A stretch of DNA of 64,000 bases from an uncultured Pelagibacteraceae bacterium. Its GTDB lineage: Bacteria; Pseudomonadota; Alphaproteobacteria; Pelagibacterales; Pelagibacteraceae. Shown here piece by piece: positions 26,460 through 35,218 of the stretch (positions are counted from its first letter, which is position 1; every line of letters begins with the position of its first letter). Location: NCBI GenBank assembly GCA_902593285.1, contig CACJHW010000001.1:204001-268000 (forward strand), given 5' to 3'. The notes below the pieces were generated by a model. It made no database searches. It was not told where the DNA came from and worked only from the letters and a program-made list of their open reading frames with translations. The translations under genes and the position numbers were made by a program.

Positions 26460-27428
26460 CTAACGTTGATATTCAATAAATTTCTTTAAGGATTTATTAA
26501 GAAATTTCTCATAAATTTGACCATTATTTTTGAATTTACTTCCATTTAAAAATGATTGGTTCATTTTGAAATCATAGGAAGGTTCAAAGAAAAAAGGAAC
26601 AGATAGTCTCTTACTTTTATTCCACAAAACCCTGTGATTAGTTGCTTTAAATTTACCTTTGCTTAGAAACTCTAATGCTCTTCCTGTATTTACTACTAAA
26701 GCTTTTTTGTTGAATGGCACATCATACCATTTTTTGTTTTTTCTATTTTGCACTTGTAATCCACCTTTTCTATCTTGATAGAGAACTGTAAATATTCCAC
26801 TATCAACATGTGTTTCACATCCAAGCGCTACTCCATCTTGTTTTGATATTTCTACTGGTTTAGTTTGATTTGGGTAATAATTAAATCTTAATGTGCTTAA
26901 AGTTTTTAATCTTGAAAAAGCTACAGTAGAAATCTCAGGATTTTTTTTATTAAGTTTTATTAAACTTTTAAACAATATTTCACTCAATCTATAAATGTTA
27001 TCAAAATATTTGTTTAGAATTTTAATTGAGCTTTTATTAAAACACATGCCTAGATTAATAAACTCTATGTATTGATTTTTGAGATTTGAGGAATATTTTT
27101 TAGTTACTTTTAAATCACCTATATCAAGACCTTCTTTTCCATTAACATCATTAGGAAAATATCCTCTGTATAAATTTTTATTTTTTTTATTCCATTTTTT
27201 AGGTGCTAATCTTCTTTTCGTGCTGTCTGGTAAATTAAAAAATTTATTAGCAACTTCACATGTTTTTTTTATTTCTTTCTGATTAATTCCATGTCCAGTA
27301 ATTTGAAAAAATCCTACATTAACACAAGCTTTTTCAATTTCTTTAATTGTTTTAAATGCATTTTGATTTTCAAAATTATTTTCAATTAATGACGATATGT
27401 TTATTGTTGGTATAAAGTTCTTGTTCAT
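26460..27428 (-). CDS. Isopenicillin-N-synthase-like Fe(II)/2-oxoglutarate oxygenase
   Basis: This 322-residue protein has the plant/fungal-type 2OG-Fe(II) dioxygenase layout: an N-terminal FFQITGHGIN, iron ligands His and Asp in ETHVDSGIFTVL, distal His in ATNHRV, and the 2-oxoglutarate-binding RLSVPFF (Arg-x-Ser). The family oxidises diverse small molecules and the substrate is unknown. It shares an ATGA-type overlap with the DMT transporter upstream, so product export or substrate handling may be linked. Confidence 0.88.
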   Translation of the reverse strand: MNKNFIPTINISSLIENNFENQNAFKTIKEIEKACVNVGFFQITGHGINQKEIKKTCEVANKFFNLPDSTKRRLAPKKWNKKNKNLYRGYFPNDVNGKEGLDIGDLKVTKKYSSNLKNQYIEFINLGMCFNKSSIKILNKYFDNIYRLSEILFKSLIKLNKKNPEISTVAFSRLKTLSTLRFNYYPNQTKPVEISKQDGVALGCETHVDSGIFTVLYQDRKGGLQVQNRKNKKWYDVPFNKKALVVNTGRALEFLSKGKFKATNHRVLWNKSKRLSVPFFFEPSYDFKMNQSFLNGSKFKNNGQIYEKFLNKSLKKFIEYQR

Positions 27429-28378
27429 CTTCTAACCGGTGTTTCTGTTGCAATATATTGATCTCTAACTCTCTCCCTCATATAAATATAAATTCCAGCT
27501 GCTATAATACATGCAACACCAACAAATGTTCTGGTAGTTGGTACTTCATTAAATAAAAAGTATCCAGGTATCATAGACATAATTATTAATGAGTACTCAA
27601 ACAGAGAAACAACAGATGGTGATGCAACTATATATGCTGAAAAAATACAAACAAAAGCTATTGATGCAGCAAAACCAAAAAATAAAATAAATTTCCATGT
27701 ATATTCAATATTTGAAAACCATTCTCTAAAGATGAATTGTATTGTTGGATCAAAGTTTGGATTATTTAGCTGACCACTTCCCATAAAAAAATACAAAATT
27801 ACACACAGCAATATTGCAATTAGGTAAAAGTAATAAAGTTGGGTGTTAACATCATCTTTATCGGATGTATATTTAGTGATTGTCATAGAGGCAGCATAAC
27901 AAAATGCACAAAAAACTGGTAAAAGACTTCGGTATTCAAAGTCTGAAAAATTTGGATTTAAGACTATAAAAACGCCAATAAAACCAAAAACAATTGCTGA
28001 CCACCTTCTAATACCAATAGTTTCTTTTAAAAATAACTTTGCAAATATTGATACGAAAAAAGGGGAGGAAAAAAATAGAGCATTTGCTGTTGCTAGAGGC
28101 ATAAAAGTTAATGAGATAAAAAACGCTGAAAAAGCAATAAAATGTAAAACCACTCTTAATATTGTTAAAAAAGGATAGTGAGTTTTAAGAGAGACTTTTT
28201 GTTTTCTGAATTTTATGTAACCAAAAAGCAAAATTGCTGCAACAAAATATCTTCCAAAAAATATTTCATATAAAGCTGCTTTTTCAAAAATAAATTTAAT
28301 TAAAGCATCCTGCATTGCAAAAAATGTCATTGCAGTAATTATTAGAAGTATACCTTTTGAATTATTATTAGCTCTCAT
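27425..28378 (-). CDS. DMT superfamily (EamA) transporter
   Basis: This 317-residue protein has ten hydrophobic segments in two EamA repeats. It shows the family features GRYFVAAILLFGYIKF in the first repeat and AIVFGFIGVFIVLNP at the repeat boundary. It is an inner-membrane exporter or exchanger of unknown substrate. It overlaps the IPNS-like oxygenase gene by 4 bases and lies 40 bases after the thioesterase, on the same strand. Confidence 0.87.
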   Translation of the reverse strand: MRANNNSKGILLIITAMTFFAMQDALIKFIFEKAALYEIFFGRYFVAAILLFGYIKFRKQKVSLKTHYPFLTILRVVLHFIAFSAFFISLTFMPLATANALFFSSPFFVSIFAKLFLKETIGIRRWSAIVFGFIGVFIVLNPNFSDFEYRSLLPVFCAFCYAASMTITKYTSDKDDVNTQLYYFYLIAILLCVILYFFMGSGQLNNPNFDPTIQFIFREWFSNIEYTWKFILFFGFAASIAFVCIFSAYIVASPSVVSLFEYSLIIMSMIPGYFLFNEVPTTRTFVGVACIIAAGIYIYMRERVRDQYIATETPVRR

Positions 28379-28418
28379 TATGCACCTATATCAAAAAAAA
28401 ATTGTATAGAATATTTAA

Positions 28419-28880
28419 TTATTTCTTTAATTTAGAAGAAAATAGAAGATCTTCGTTTGAAAATTTTGACTTATTTTCTTCAATAAAATCTTTCATTAAT
28501 TTTACTTTTTCTTCTTCAAATTCAGTGACTTTCCTTTTGCTTAAATCTATATAAAGCGATATCCATTCCATAGATGCTGAAAGTTTGTTAGTTTTTTGAG
28601 AAATCATTTCCATTTTTAAATGTAATCTTTTTTTATCATGATCAAAATAAGTTAGATTAACATCAACCATTTCTCCCTCTTTTACCTCATTTAAATATTT
28701 AGTATTAGTTTCAACAACCATTGTGCTTCTATGTAAATCTTTTGCTGCTGTTCCACCCATTTTAAATTTTTCAAGAGCAACCTCCCATGCTTGATCAAAA
28801 ACAAGAACATAATAAGCCATGTTCATGTGATTGTTGTAATCAACCCATTCCTTTTTTACTTCGAAAGTTTTTAATAACAC
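28419..28880 (-). CDS. Hot-dog fold acyl-CoA thioesterase family protein
   Basis: This 153-residue protein starts at GTG 28880 and has the 4-hydroxybenzoyl-CoA-thioesterase pattern: VKKEWVDYNNHMNMAYYVLVFDQA near the N-terminus, with the conserved Asp/Asn and HMN, followed by VVETNTKYLNEVKEGE. It hydrolyses an acyl-CoA. It resembles the thioesterases linked with carnitine breakdown (betainyl-CoA thioesterase). It sits 1 base after a ProV-type ATPase for quaternary amines, which supports but does not prove that role. Confidence 0.78.
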   Translation of the reverse strand: MLLKTFEVKKEWVDYNNHMNMAYYVLVFDQAWEVALEKFKMGGTAAKDLHRSTMVVETNTKYLNEVKEGEMVDVNLTYFDHDKKRLHLKMEMISQKTNKLSASMEWISLYIDLSKRKVTEFEEEKVKLMKDFIEENKSKFSNEDLLFSSKLKK

Positions 28881-28881
28881 T

Positions 28882-29907
28882 TTATGATCTTGTTAATGAA
28901 GACTGTAATTCTTGATTTGAAATGTATCCCTTTACATTTCCACTTTTATCTACCACTTCACAGTTTGAATCAGAGCATACGATTTTTGGTAAAAAATCTT
29001 CTATAAATTCATCTTCATTTACTTTTATTAAGTTTGATTTATCTATGTCATTAGCTTGATCAGCAGTTTTCATAATAATCTTTGCCTTGATAACTTTTGC
29101 TCTGTTCACATCTTTTACAAAAGCTTTTACATAATCATCAGCAGGTTTCATAATAATTTCCTCTGGAGTTCCTACTTGAACTAATTTTCCGGAATTTAAT
29201 ATCCCGATATGGTCTCCCAATCTTAGTGATTCATCTAAATCATGTGTAATAAATACAATAGTTTTTTTTAATTCTGCTTGAAGATCAATTAATTGTTTTT
29301 GCATATCACTTCTAATCAGAGGGTCTAGAGCGCTGAAAGCTTCATCCATTAACATAATATCTGTATCAGTAGCTAACGCTCTTGCTAAACCAACACGTTG
29401 CTGCATTCCTCCTGATAATTGAGCAGGGTATTGATTTTCAAAACCAGTTAGACCAACTGCATCGATTTTTTCCATTGAGATTTTATTTCTCTCATCTTCA
29501 CCTTTTCCTTGCATTTCTAATCCGTAACCAACATTTTGAATCACTGTTTTATGTGGGAATAAACCAAATCTTTGAAATACCATGCTCATTTTATGTCTTC
29601 TAAATTCAATAAGCTTCTCTTTATTAAGTGACATTACATTCGTGCCCTCAACTAAAATTTCGCCATCAGTCGGATCTATTAATCTATTTAAATGTCTTAT
29701 TAGTGTTGATTTCCCTGATCCTGATAAACCCATACAAACAAAGGTTTCTCCTTCTTCAATTTTAAGCGAAACATTATCTAATCCAACGGTATGACCAGTT
29801 TGCTCTAAAATTTCATCTTTAGTTGCACCTTCTTTTACCATTGGCAGTACAGAAGATGGGTCATTTCCAAAAATTTTGTAAACGTTATTGATCTCAATTT
29901 TTGACAT
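28882..29907 (-). CDS. proV: Glycine-betaine/proline-type ABC transporter ATPase (ProV/OpuAA-like)
   Basis: This 341-residue ATPase shows the ProV N-terminus (IEINNVYKIFGN), Walker A GLSGSGKST, signature LSGGMQQR, Walker B MLMDEAFSALDP (read here as IMLMDEAFSALDP) and a short C-terminal extension of about 75 residues where ProV has CBS domains. Only one weak CBS-like repeat is visible (IVCSDSNCEVVDKSGNVKG). No cognate permease or binding protein is in the window, so its partners must be elsewhere. It is the first gene of a minus-strand unit with the thioesterase. Confidence 0.87.
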   Translation of the reverse strand: MSKIEINNVYKIFGNDPSSVLPMVKEGATKDEILEQTGHTVGLDNVSLKIEEGETFVCMGLSGSGKSTLIRHLNRLIDPTDGEILVEGTNVMSLNKEKLIEFRRHKMSMVFQRFGLFPHKTVIQNVGYGLEMQGKGEDERNKISMEKIDAVGLTGFENQYPAQLSGGMQQRVGLARALATDTDIMLMDEAFSALDPLIRSDMQKQLIDLQAELKKTIVFITHDLDESLRLGDHIGILNSGKLVQVGTPEEIIMKPADDYVKAFVKDVNRAKVIKAKIIMKTADQANDIDKSNLIKVNEDEFIEDFLPKIVCSDSNCEVVDKSGNVKGYISNQELQSSLTRS

Positions 29908-29951
29908 GATGTAATGTTCTAACAGTTACGATCATCATATGTAAAACAAAT

Positions 29952-29957
29952 ATTATA
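29952..29957 (-). promoter_or_regulatory. Candidate -10 element for the proV unit
   Basis: A perfect TATAAT on the minus strand lies 44 bases upstream of the proV ATG in the 125-base divergent spacer. The -35 region at 17 bases is poor (TTTCTT). A 10-base palindrome acttataagt (29960-29969) sits just upstream and could be an operator. Confidence 0.3.
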
Positions 29958-30032
29958 CAACTTATAAGTGTTTTAAGAAATAAAGGTTGTATTTATTTGC
30001 TTTTACTAATTTTTTAAATAAGAATTTTACCT

Positions 30033-30764
30033 ATGGCGCAAACAGATAAAGATGTGCGATTAGAGTTGTCTGCTCTCTATAGAATTTTACATATGTACGG
30101 TATGACAGATCTTGCAAATCAATGTGCAGGGGCAAGATCTGCTGAAGATAAGAATTGTTCTTTTGTTCATCCATATGGAATGTTTTATGAAGAAATTACT
30201 GCTTCATCTTTAGTTAAAATTGATCAAAACGGAAAAAAATTAGATTCAGACGGACCTTGGTTAAACGATGGATGCATTAATCTTGCTCAATGGATTTTTA
30301 ACAAAAGAAATGATGTAAACTTTTATGTTCACGGACATGCCAACGATGTGATGGCAGTTGGTGGCACTAAAGAGGGTTTAATGTATCTCTCACAGGCTGC
30401 AGTTTATCTTAATCATCTTGTTGGATATATTGATTATGAATTTGTTGAGGACAAAGAATTTGGAAGTAAATTTGAAAACCTAATTAGCAAACACGACATT
30501 TTGATTACTAGAAATCATGGATATTACACAGTAGGAAAAACTGCAGCAGAAGCATTTTTCAGAGCTTATTATCTGGAGCAAGCATGTTCAGTTCAGGTAA
30601 AAAATCTCGCTATGGGTTTAAACAAACATGAAATAGACAAACAAAAAGCTGCATATTTCTGGGAAAATATGAGTGGCTCTGATGATTATAATTATGATGG
30701 AAAAACAGAGTGGGCTGCTTTATTAAGAAAACTAGAGAGAGAGCATTCAAATTATAAAAATTAA
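30033..30764 (+). CDS. Class II aldolase/adducin domain protein
   Basis: This 243-residue protein has the class II aldolase fold. The N-terminal helix is LYRILHMYGMTDLANQCAGAR. Metal-ligand histidines are in FYVHGHANDVMAV (HGH) and the later ITRNHGYYTVG. The family cleaves or epimerises phosphorylated sugars, or decarboxylates related acids, with a bound zinc; an aldol substrate is not identifiable. It shares a TAATG with the oxygenase gene that follows, so the two act in one pathway. Confidence 0.82.
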   Translation: MAQTDKDVRLELSALYRILHMYGMTDLANQCAGARSAEDKNCSFVHPYGMFYEEITASSLVKIDQNGKKLDSDGPWLNDGCINLAQWIFNKRNDVNFYVHGHANDVMAVGGTKEGLMYLSQAAVYLNHLVGYIDYEFVEDKEFGSKFENLISKHDILITRNHGYYTVGKTAAEAFFRAYYLEQACSVQVKNLAMGLNKHEIDKQKAAYFWENMSGSDDYNYDGKTEWAALLRKLEREHSNYKN

Positions 30765-31915
30765 TGGAACAAAATTTTACAATAAAAAATATAACTAAAA
30801 ATTCTACAAATTTAGAAGTTGACTGGAGCGATGGAAAAAAAAGTAAATTTAATTATTTATGGCTAAGAGATAATTGTCCAACTGCACATGATAAAGACTC
30901 TCGTCATAGAATGTTTAATATTTTAAAAGTATCAAACAATATAAACCCAAAAAAATTTGCAGTTAATAACGAAGGTAAGCTTGAAATTGAGTGGAGTGAA
31001 GGAAACCACGTAAGTTATTATGACCAAAATTGGTTGAGAGAAAACTGTTATACAATAAAAAATAATTTAGAATATAAATCACCATATCAACTTTGGGATA
31101 ACTCTTTACAAAATGACTTGAAATCAATTGAGATTGAACATGATGAAATTATGAGTTCAGATGAGGGGCTTGTCAGATGGTTAAAACTTTTACATCATAC
31201 TGGAATTGCTATAGTAAAAAATGCTCCAACTGAAAATAATTCTGGCTTTAAAATTTTAAACAGAATTAGCCATACCAGAGAAACTTTTTTTAAAACACCT
31301 TTTGAAGTAATTAACATTCCTAAACCAAATAATTCTGCTTACACAGCGCATGCTTTAAGAAATCATATGGATTTACCATGGTTTGAAACACCACCTGGCT
31401 ATCAATTTCTTCATTGTTTAGTAAATTCTGCAACAGGAGGAGACTCATCCGCTGTTGATGGCTTTGCAGTAGCGGATTATTTAAGAAAAAATGAGAAAGA
31501 AATATTTGATACGTTAGTAAACGTTCATTTAAAATTTAGAGACATGGATTATACACAAGAGTCTGTTAGAAGTTATTATGCACCCGCAATATCTCTAACC
31601 AAAGATAACGATTATCATGATATTCGGTTTAGTGTAGCAACTATGGATGCTCTAGACTGTCATCCTGATTTAATGGATAAAGTTTACAAAGCTCATCACC
31701 GATTTGGAAATTTGCTTCATGACGATAAATTTCAGATTAAATTTAGATTAGGGCCAGGTGATATTTTTTCTTTTAACAATAGACGATTATTACACGGCAG
31801 AACTGAATATGATCCAAACTCAGGACATAGACATTTACAAGGTTATTATATGGATCGAGATGAAATTATTGGAAGACTAAGATATTTAAAAAATTCTGTT
31901 AACTCCAACCAGTAA
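30764..31915 (+). CDS. Gamma-butyrobetaine-hydroxylase-like Fe(II)/2-oxoglutarate oxygenase
   Basis: This 383-residue protein has two domains. An N-terminal DUF971-like beta domain (residues about 10-95, with FNYLWLRDNCPTAHDKDSR) is followed by a TauD domain. Iron ligands are His and Asp in NHMDLPW (about residue 203) and a distal His in NNRRLLHGRTEY. This is the architecture of gamma-butyrobetaine and trimethyllysine hydroxylases in carnitine synthesis. The N-terminal zinc cluster is incomplete (only one Cys of the usual CxCxxC), so the substrate may differ. The 3' end overlaps the convergent ALDH by 17 bases. Confidence 0.85.
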   Translation: MEQNFTIKNITKNSTNLEVDWSDGKKSKFNYLWLRDNCPTAHDKDSRHRMFNILKVSNNINPKKFAVNNEGKLEIEWSEGNHVSYYDQNWLRENCYTIKNNLEYKSPYQLWDNSLQNDLKSIEIEHDEIMSSDEGLVRWLKLLHHTGIAIVKNAPTENNSGFKILNRISHTRETFFKTPFEVINIPKPNNSAYTAHALRNHMDLPWFETPPGYQFLHCLVNSATGGDSSAVDGFAVADYLRKNEKEIFDTLVNVHLKFRDMDYTQESVRSYYAPAISLTKDNDYHDIRFSVATMDALDCHPDLMDKVYKAHHRFGNLLHDDKFQIKFRLGPGDIFSFNNRRLLHGRTEYDPNSGHRHLQGYYMDRDEIIGRLRYLKNSVNSNQ

Positions 31916-33329
31916 CATTCTTTACTTCAAGATATTCCTCAAGGCCCCAAACACCTCCTTCTCTCCCATTACCTGATTGTCTGTAACCACCAAATGGAGT
32001 TCCGGCATCTGCTCCATTTCCATTAATGTAAACACATCCAGATCTTAATTTTTTAGCAACACGATGTGCTTTTTCTCTATCTTCAGTTTGCAAATAATTT
32101 CCAAGACCATAAGAAGTATCGTTTACAATATTGACCGCCTCATCTTCAGTTTCAAAGGGAATAATAGATAACACAGGTCCAAAAATTTCTTCTTTAGCAA
32201 TTCTCATTTCATTAGTTACATCTGTAAATATAGTTGGTTTGATAAAGTATCCTTTGTTCAAACCGTTTGGTAACTCAGGTCCACCTGCTGCAAGAGTTGC
32301 GCCTTCAGAAATTCCACTTTCAATAAGATTTATAATTTTATCATATTGAATCTTAGAAATTACTGGTCCTATATGATCTCCTTTTTTTGAAGCTTGATCT
32401 ACTTTAATTTTGTTTGCTTCTTCTACAGCTTCTTTAACAGCTCTTTCGTAAATTGATTTTTCAACAAGCATCCTTGTTGGTGCATCACAAGATTGACCAG
32501 AATTACTCATTACATTTCTAATACCGTCTCTTACTGCATCTTTATAACTATCAGCAAAAACAATATTTCCACCTTTTCCACCTAATTCAAGACAAACTCT
32601 TTTAATTGTTTCAGCAGCATTTTTTGAAATTAATCTTCCTGCTCTTGTTGAACCTGTGAAAGAAACCATATCAATATCAGAGTGGCTTGAAATGTGGGTT
32701 CCCACTCCTGCACCGTCTCCATTTACCAAATTAAATACACCTTTTGGAAAACCTGCTTCATCAATCATTTCTGCAAATAGCATTCCAGAAATAGGAGCAA
32801 TTTCTGATGGTTTTAAAATCATTGTACATCCAGTTGCGAATGCAGGAACGACTTTTAAAGCAATTTGATTAATTGGCCAATTCCACGGTGTGATTAATCC
32901 ACAAACTCCAATTGGCTCATAATAGATATGATTATTTGATTTATTATCAAAGTGTTCATCAAATTTAAAATTTTTTAATCTTAAAATAAAATCATCTAAA
33001 TGATCTTTCCCTGAAGCTGTTTGAACATCTGTTGCCCAATCCATTGGTGCACCCATTTCAAGAGAAATAGCCTCAGCCATTTCATTAAATCTTTTTTTAT
33101 AAACTGAGGATAATTTTTCAAGTAAACTGAGCCTTTCTTCCTTGCTAGTTTCTTTCCAAGTATTAAAGGCATTTTTTGCTGATTTAACAGCTAAATCTGT
33201 ATCCTCTTTTGAACCTAAAGAAATAACAGCAAACGGGTCTTCATTGCATGGATTAATGACTTCAAAATCATTTTTTTTAATTGGATCAACCCACTGACCA
33301 TTTATGTAAAATTTTCTTTTATCTAACAT
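31899..33329 (-). CDS. Aldehyde dehydrogenase
   Basis: This 476-residue ALDH has catalytic Cys in NSGQSCDAPTRML, base Glu in CLELGGKGG, cofactor motif FTGSTRAG and TPFGGYRQSGNGRE near the end. It is a close paralogue of the ALDH at 46362-47795, sharing the unusual NSGQSC-APTRML block. It oxidises an aldehyde to an acid, and the substrate is not evident. Its end overlaps the oxygenase gene on the opposite strand; the next gene upstream encodes a beta-hydroxyacid dehydrogenase. Confidence 0.92.
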   Translation of the reverse strand: MLDKRKFYINGQWVDPIKKNDFEVINPCNEDPFAVISLGSKEDTDLAVKSAKNAFNTWKETSKEERLSLLEKLSSVYKKRFNEMAEAISLEMGAPMDWATDVQTASGKDHLDDFILRLKNFKFDEHFDNKSNNHIYYEPIGVCGLITPWNWPINQIALKVVPAFATGCTMILKPSEIAPISGMLFAEMIDEAGFPKGVFNLVNGDGAGVGTHISSHSDIDMVSFTGSTRAGRLISKNAAETIKRVCLELGGKGGNIVFADSYKDAVRDGIRNVMSNSGQSCDAPTRMLVEKSIYERAVKEAVEEANKIKVDQASKKGDHIGPVISKIQYDKIINLIESGISEGATLAAGGPELPNGLNKGYFIKPTIFTDVTNEMRIAKEEIFGPVLSIIPFETEDEAVNIVNDTSYGLGNYLQTEDREKAHRVAKKLRSGCVYINGNGADAGTPFGGYRQSGNGREGGVWGLEEYLEVKNVTGWS

Positions 33330-33349
33330 TTTTTATCTTAACACATTAA

Positions 33350-34291
33350 TTAAATTTCATATCCTTTTTCCTCAGGTTCATTATCAACCAACTCATCAGG
33401 AAAACCATTAGCTCTAAAATTAATATTATTTAAATCCTCCATCCTTTTCACAATCATTGATGACCAAGCTCTGGAACCATATTTTTTTTGACCATCTTTA
33501 AAAATTTCAACTATTTGTGGAGAAATTTCTAAAGGAGCTTTCAGTTTTTTTGCAAGATTATCAAATAGACTTGTGTCTTTTAAAACTAAATCCATTGTAA
33601 AATTTATATTATAAGATCCATTTAATATCACCTGACTTTCAGTTTCATGCACAAATGAATTACCAGATGAAATAGCGATCCCTTTATAAGTTTTTGATAG
33701 ATCCAAATTAGATTTTTTTGCTACAGTCCAAGCCTCACCTAATGCAACTAAATGTGTAGATGCTAGATAATTTGTAATTACTTTTAATATACTTGCTGTA
33801 CCAAGCTCACCAGTGTGCAATATTTTTCTCCCCATAACGGTTAATGCAGGTAAAATTTTTTCAAATGCTTTTCTTTCTCCACCCACGAATATAGCAATAT
33901 TACCTGTTGCTGCTCTATGACATCCACCACTCACAGGTCCATCCAAAGGGATAGCTTTTTTTGATATTACCTTGTCACCAAGTCTTTTAACTTCGTTTTC
34001 ATCTGTTGTACTCATTTCCAACCAAATTTTGTTTTCTGATAAACCATTTAGAATTCCATCTTCACTTTCCATAACTTCTGCAGAAACCTCAGGAGAAGGA
34101 AGAGAGGTAATGATTAAATCAGATTGTTCAGCTAATTCTTTTGGTGATTTTGCAACTTTAGCACCTAATTCTTTCAAGGAATTTGTTAAACTTTCATCTA
34201 AATCTCTTACTGTAAGATCAAAGTTATTTCTTAATAAACTTCCAGCAAGTTTTCCTCCAACATTACCTAAACCGATAAATCCAATTTTCAT
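33350..34291 (-). CDS. Beta-hydroxyacid dehydrogenase (3-hydroxyisobutyrate dehydrogenase family)
   Basis: This 313-residue protein has the N-terminal NAD(P) site GFIGLGNVGGKLA at 4-16, substrate motif DGPVSGGCHRAATGN around 117-131, and the catalytic Lys in SILKVITNYL. The family oxidises 3-hydroxyisobutyrate, tartronate semialdehyde relatives and similar beta-hydroxyacids. With the ALDH 20 bases downstream it may convert an alcohol to an aldehyde and then an acid (inference). It overlaps the DMT transporter gene by 4 bases. Confidence 0.87.
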   Translation of the reverse strand: MKIGFIGLGNVGGKLAGSLLRNNFDLTVRDLDESLTNSLKELGAKVAKSPKELAEQSDLIITSLPSPEVSAEVMESEDGILNGLSENKIWLEMSTTDENEVKRLGDKVISKKAIPLDGPVSGGCHRAATGNIAIFVGGERKAFEKILPALTVMGRKILHTGELGTASILKVITNYLASTHLVALGEAWTVAKKSNLDLSKTYKGIAISSGNSFVHETESQVILNGSYNINFTMDLVLKDTSLFDNLAKKLKAPLEISPQIVEIFKDGQKKYGSRAWSSMIVKRMEDLNNINFRANGFPDELVDNEPEEKGYEI

Positions 34292-35160
34292 TTTATTTCC
34301 TCTTCTTTTTTGTTTTTTGTAAATACAATTAAAATCACACCAACTATGATTATTGCACCACCTATAAATAATTCTGGCGTTGGTTTTTCACCCAAAAGAA
34401 ATATAGCAGCTAATAAACCTGTTGGCGGTATCCCCATAGTTACAATCGGTAGTACTTTGTAAAGTGGGTTGTTTTTCAAAACATAATAGAAACAACCATA
34501 AGTAATTGGTTGCATGATGAAACCTATATAAATTGCAATAATCCAATGATCAAATTTTGCGTTTGTTAGATAATTAATTGTGTTTCCATCAATTATTGCA
34601 GATAGCATCACTAATATTGGCCCAGAGAATAAGGCTAACCAAGCAACTAACGCTAAAGGATTTATTTCTTTACTTAAAGGTTTAACCATTACTTGCCCAA
34701 GAGCCCATACAGCTGAACCTAAAATCGTAAGTCCAATTCCAATAAATTTTCCATCCAAGTTAGGAGATCCAGTTAAAATATAAACACCAACAAATGCGAT
34801 AGCTATACCAATCAAAGCTCTAATAGTTGGTTTTTCTTTAAGCATGAAGTAAGCAAAAATAACTCCGAATGGAACCTCTGTTTGAACCAAAAGAACTGCT
34901 GCAGATGCATCAATTAAATCTAAACCAGAATACGTAATGCTATATTGTAAAGTATTAGCCACTAATGATGCCGCAAAAATTCTTTTTAAATATCCTGTTG
35001 GTATTGGAAACCACCAAATTAATAATGATGCAGCAAACGTAAATCTGATACCCATCAAAAGAATAGGAGGAAAAGATTCAAATGCTGGTTTAGCTATTAC
35101 AAAACCGAAGCCTAAAAAAATAGGCACCAAGGATGCTACGAAAGTATCTTTTATATTCAT
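34288..35160 (-). CDS. DMT superfamily (EamA) transporter
   Basis: This 290-residue membrane protein has ten helices in two EamA repeats, with FVASLVPIFLGFGFVIAKP at the start and ALIGIAIAFVGVYILTGSP ending the first half. It is the first gene of the 35160-31899 unit, upstream of a beta-hydroxyacid dehydrogenase and an ALDH, and may move their substrate or product. Substrate and direction are unknown. Confidence 0.87.
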   Translation of the reverse strand: MNIKDTFVASLVPIFLGFGFVIAKPAFESFPPILLMGIRFTFAASLLIWWFPIPTGYLKRIFAASLVANTLQYSITYSGLDLIDASAAVLLVQTEVPFGVIFAYFMLKEKPTIRALIGIAIAFVGVYILTGSPNLDGKFIGIGLTILGSAVWALGQVMVKPLSKEINPLALVAWLALFSGPILVMLSAIIDGNTINYLTNAKFDHWIIAIYIGFIMQPITYGCFYYVLKNNPLYKVLPIVTMGIPPTGLLAAIFLLGEKPTPELFIGGAIIIVGVILIVFTKNKKEEEIK

Positions 35161-35218
35161 ACCTATTTTTTATATTAATGATTATTAAAGAACTTCTGAT
35201 ATATTCACCTTTTAAATT

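Noticed and set aside
29908..30032. Possible small gene or structured RNA in the divergent spacer
   Set aside because: Only short AT palindromes and a TATAAT are seen; no frame of useful length or strong hairpin is present.
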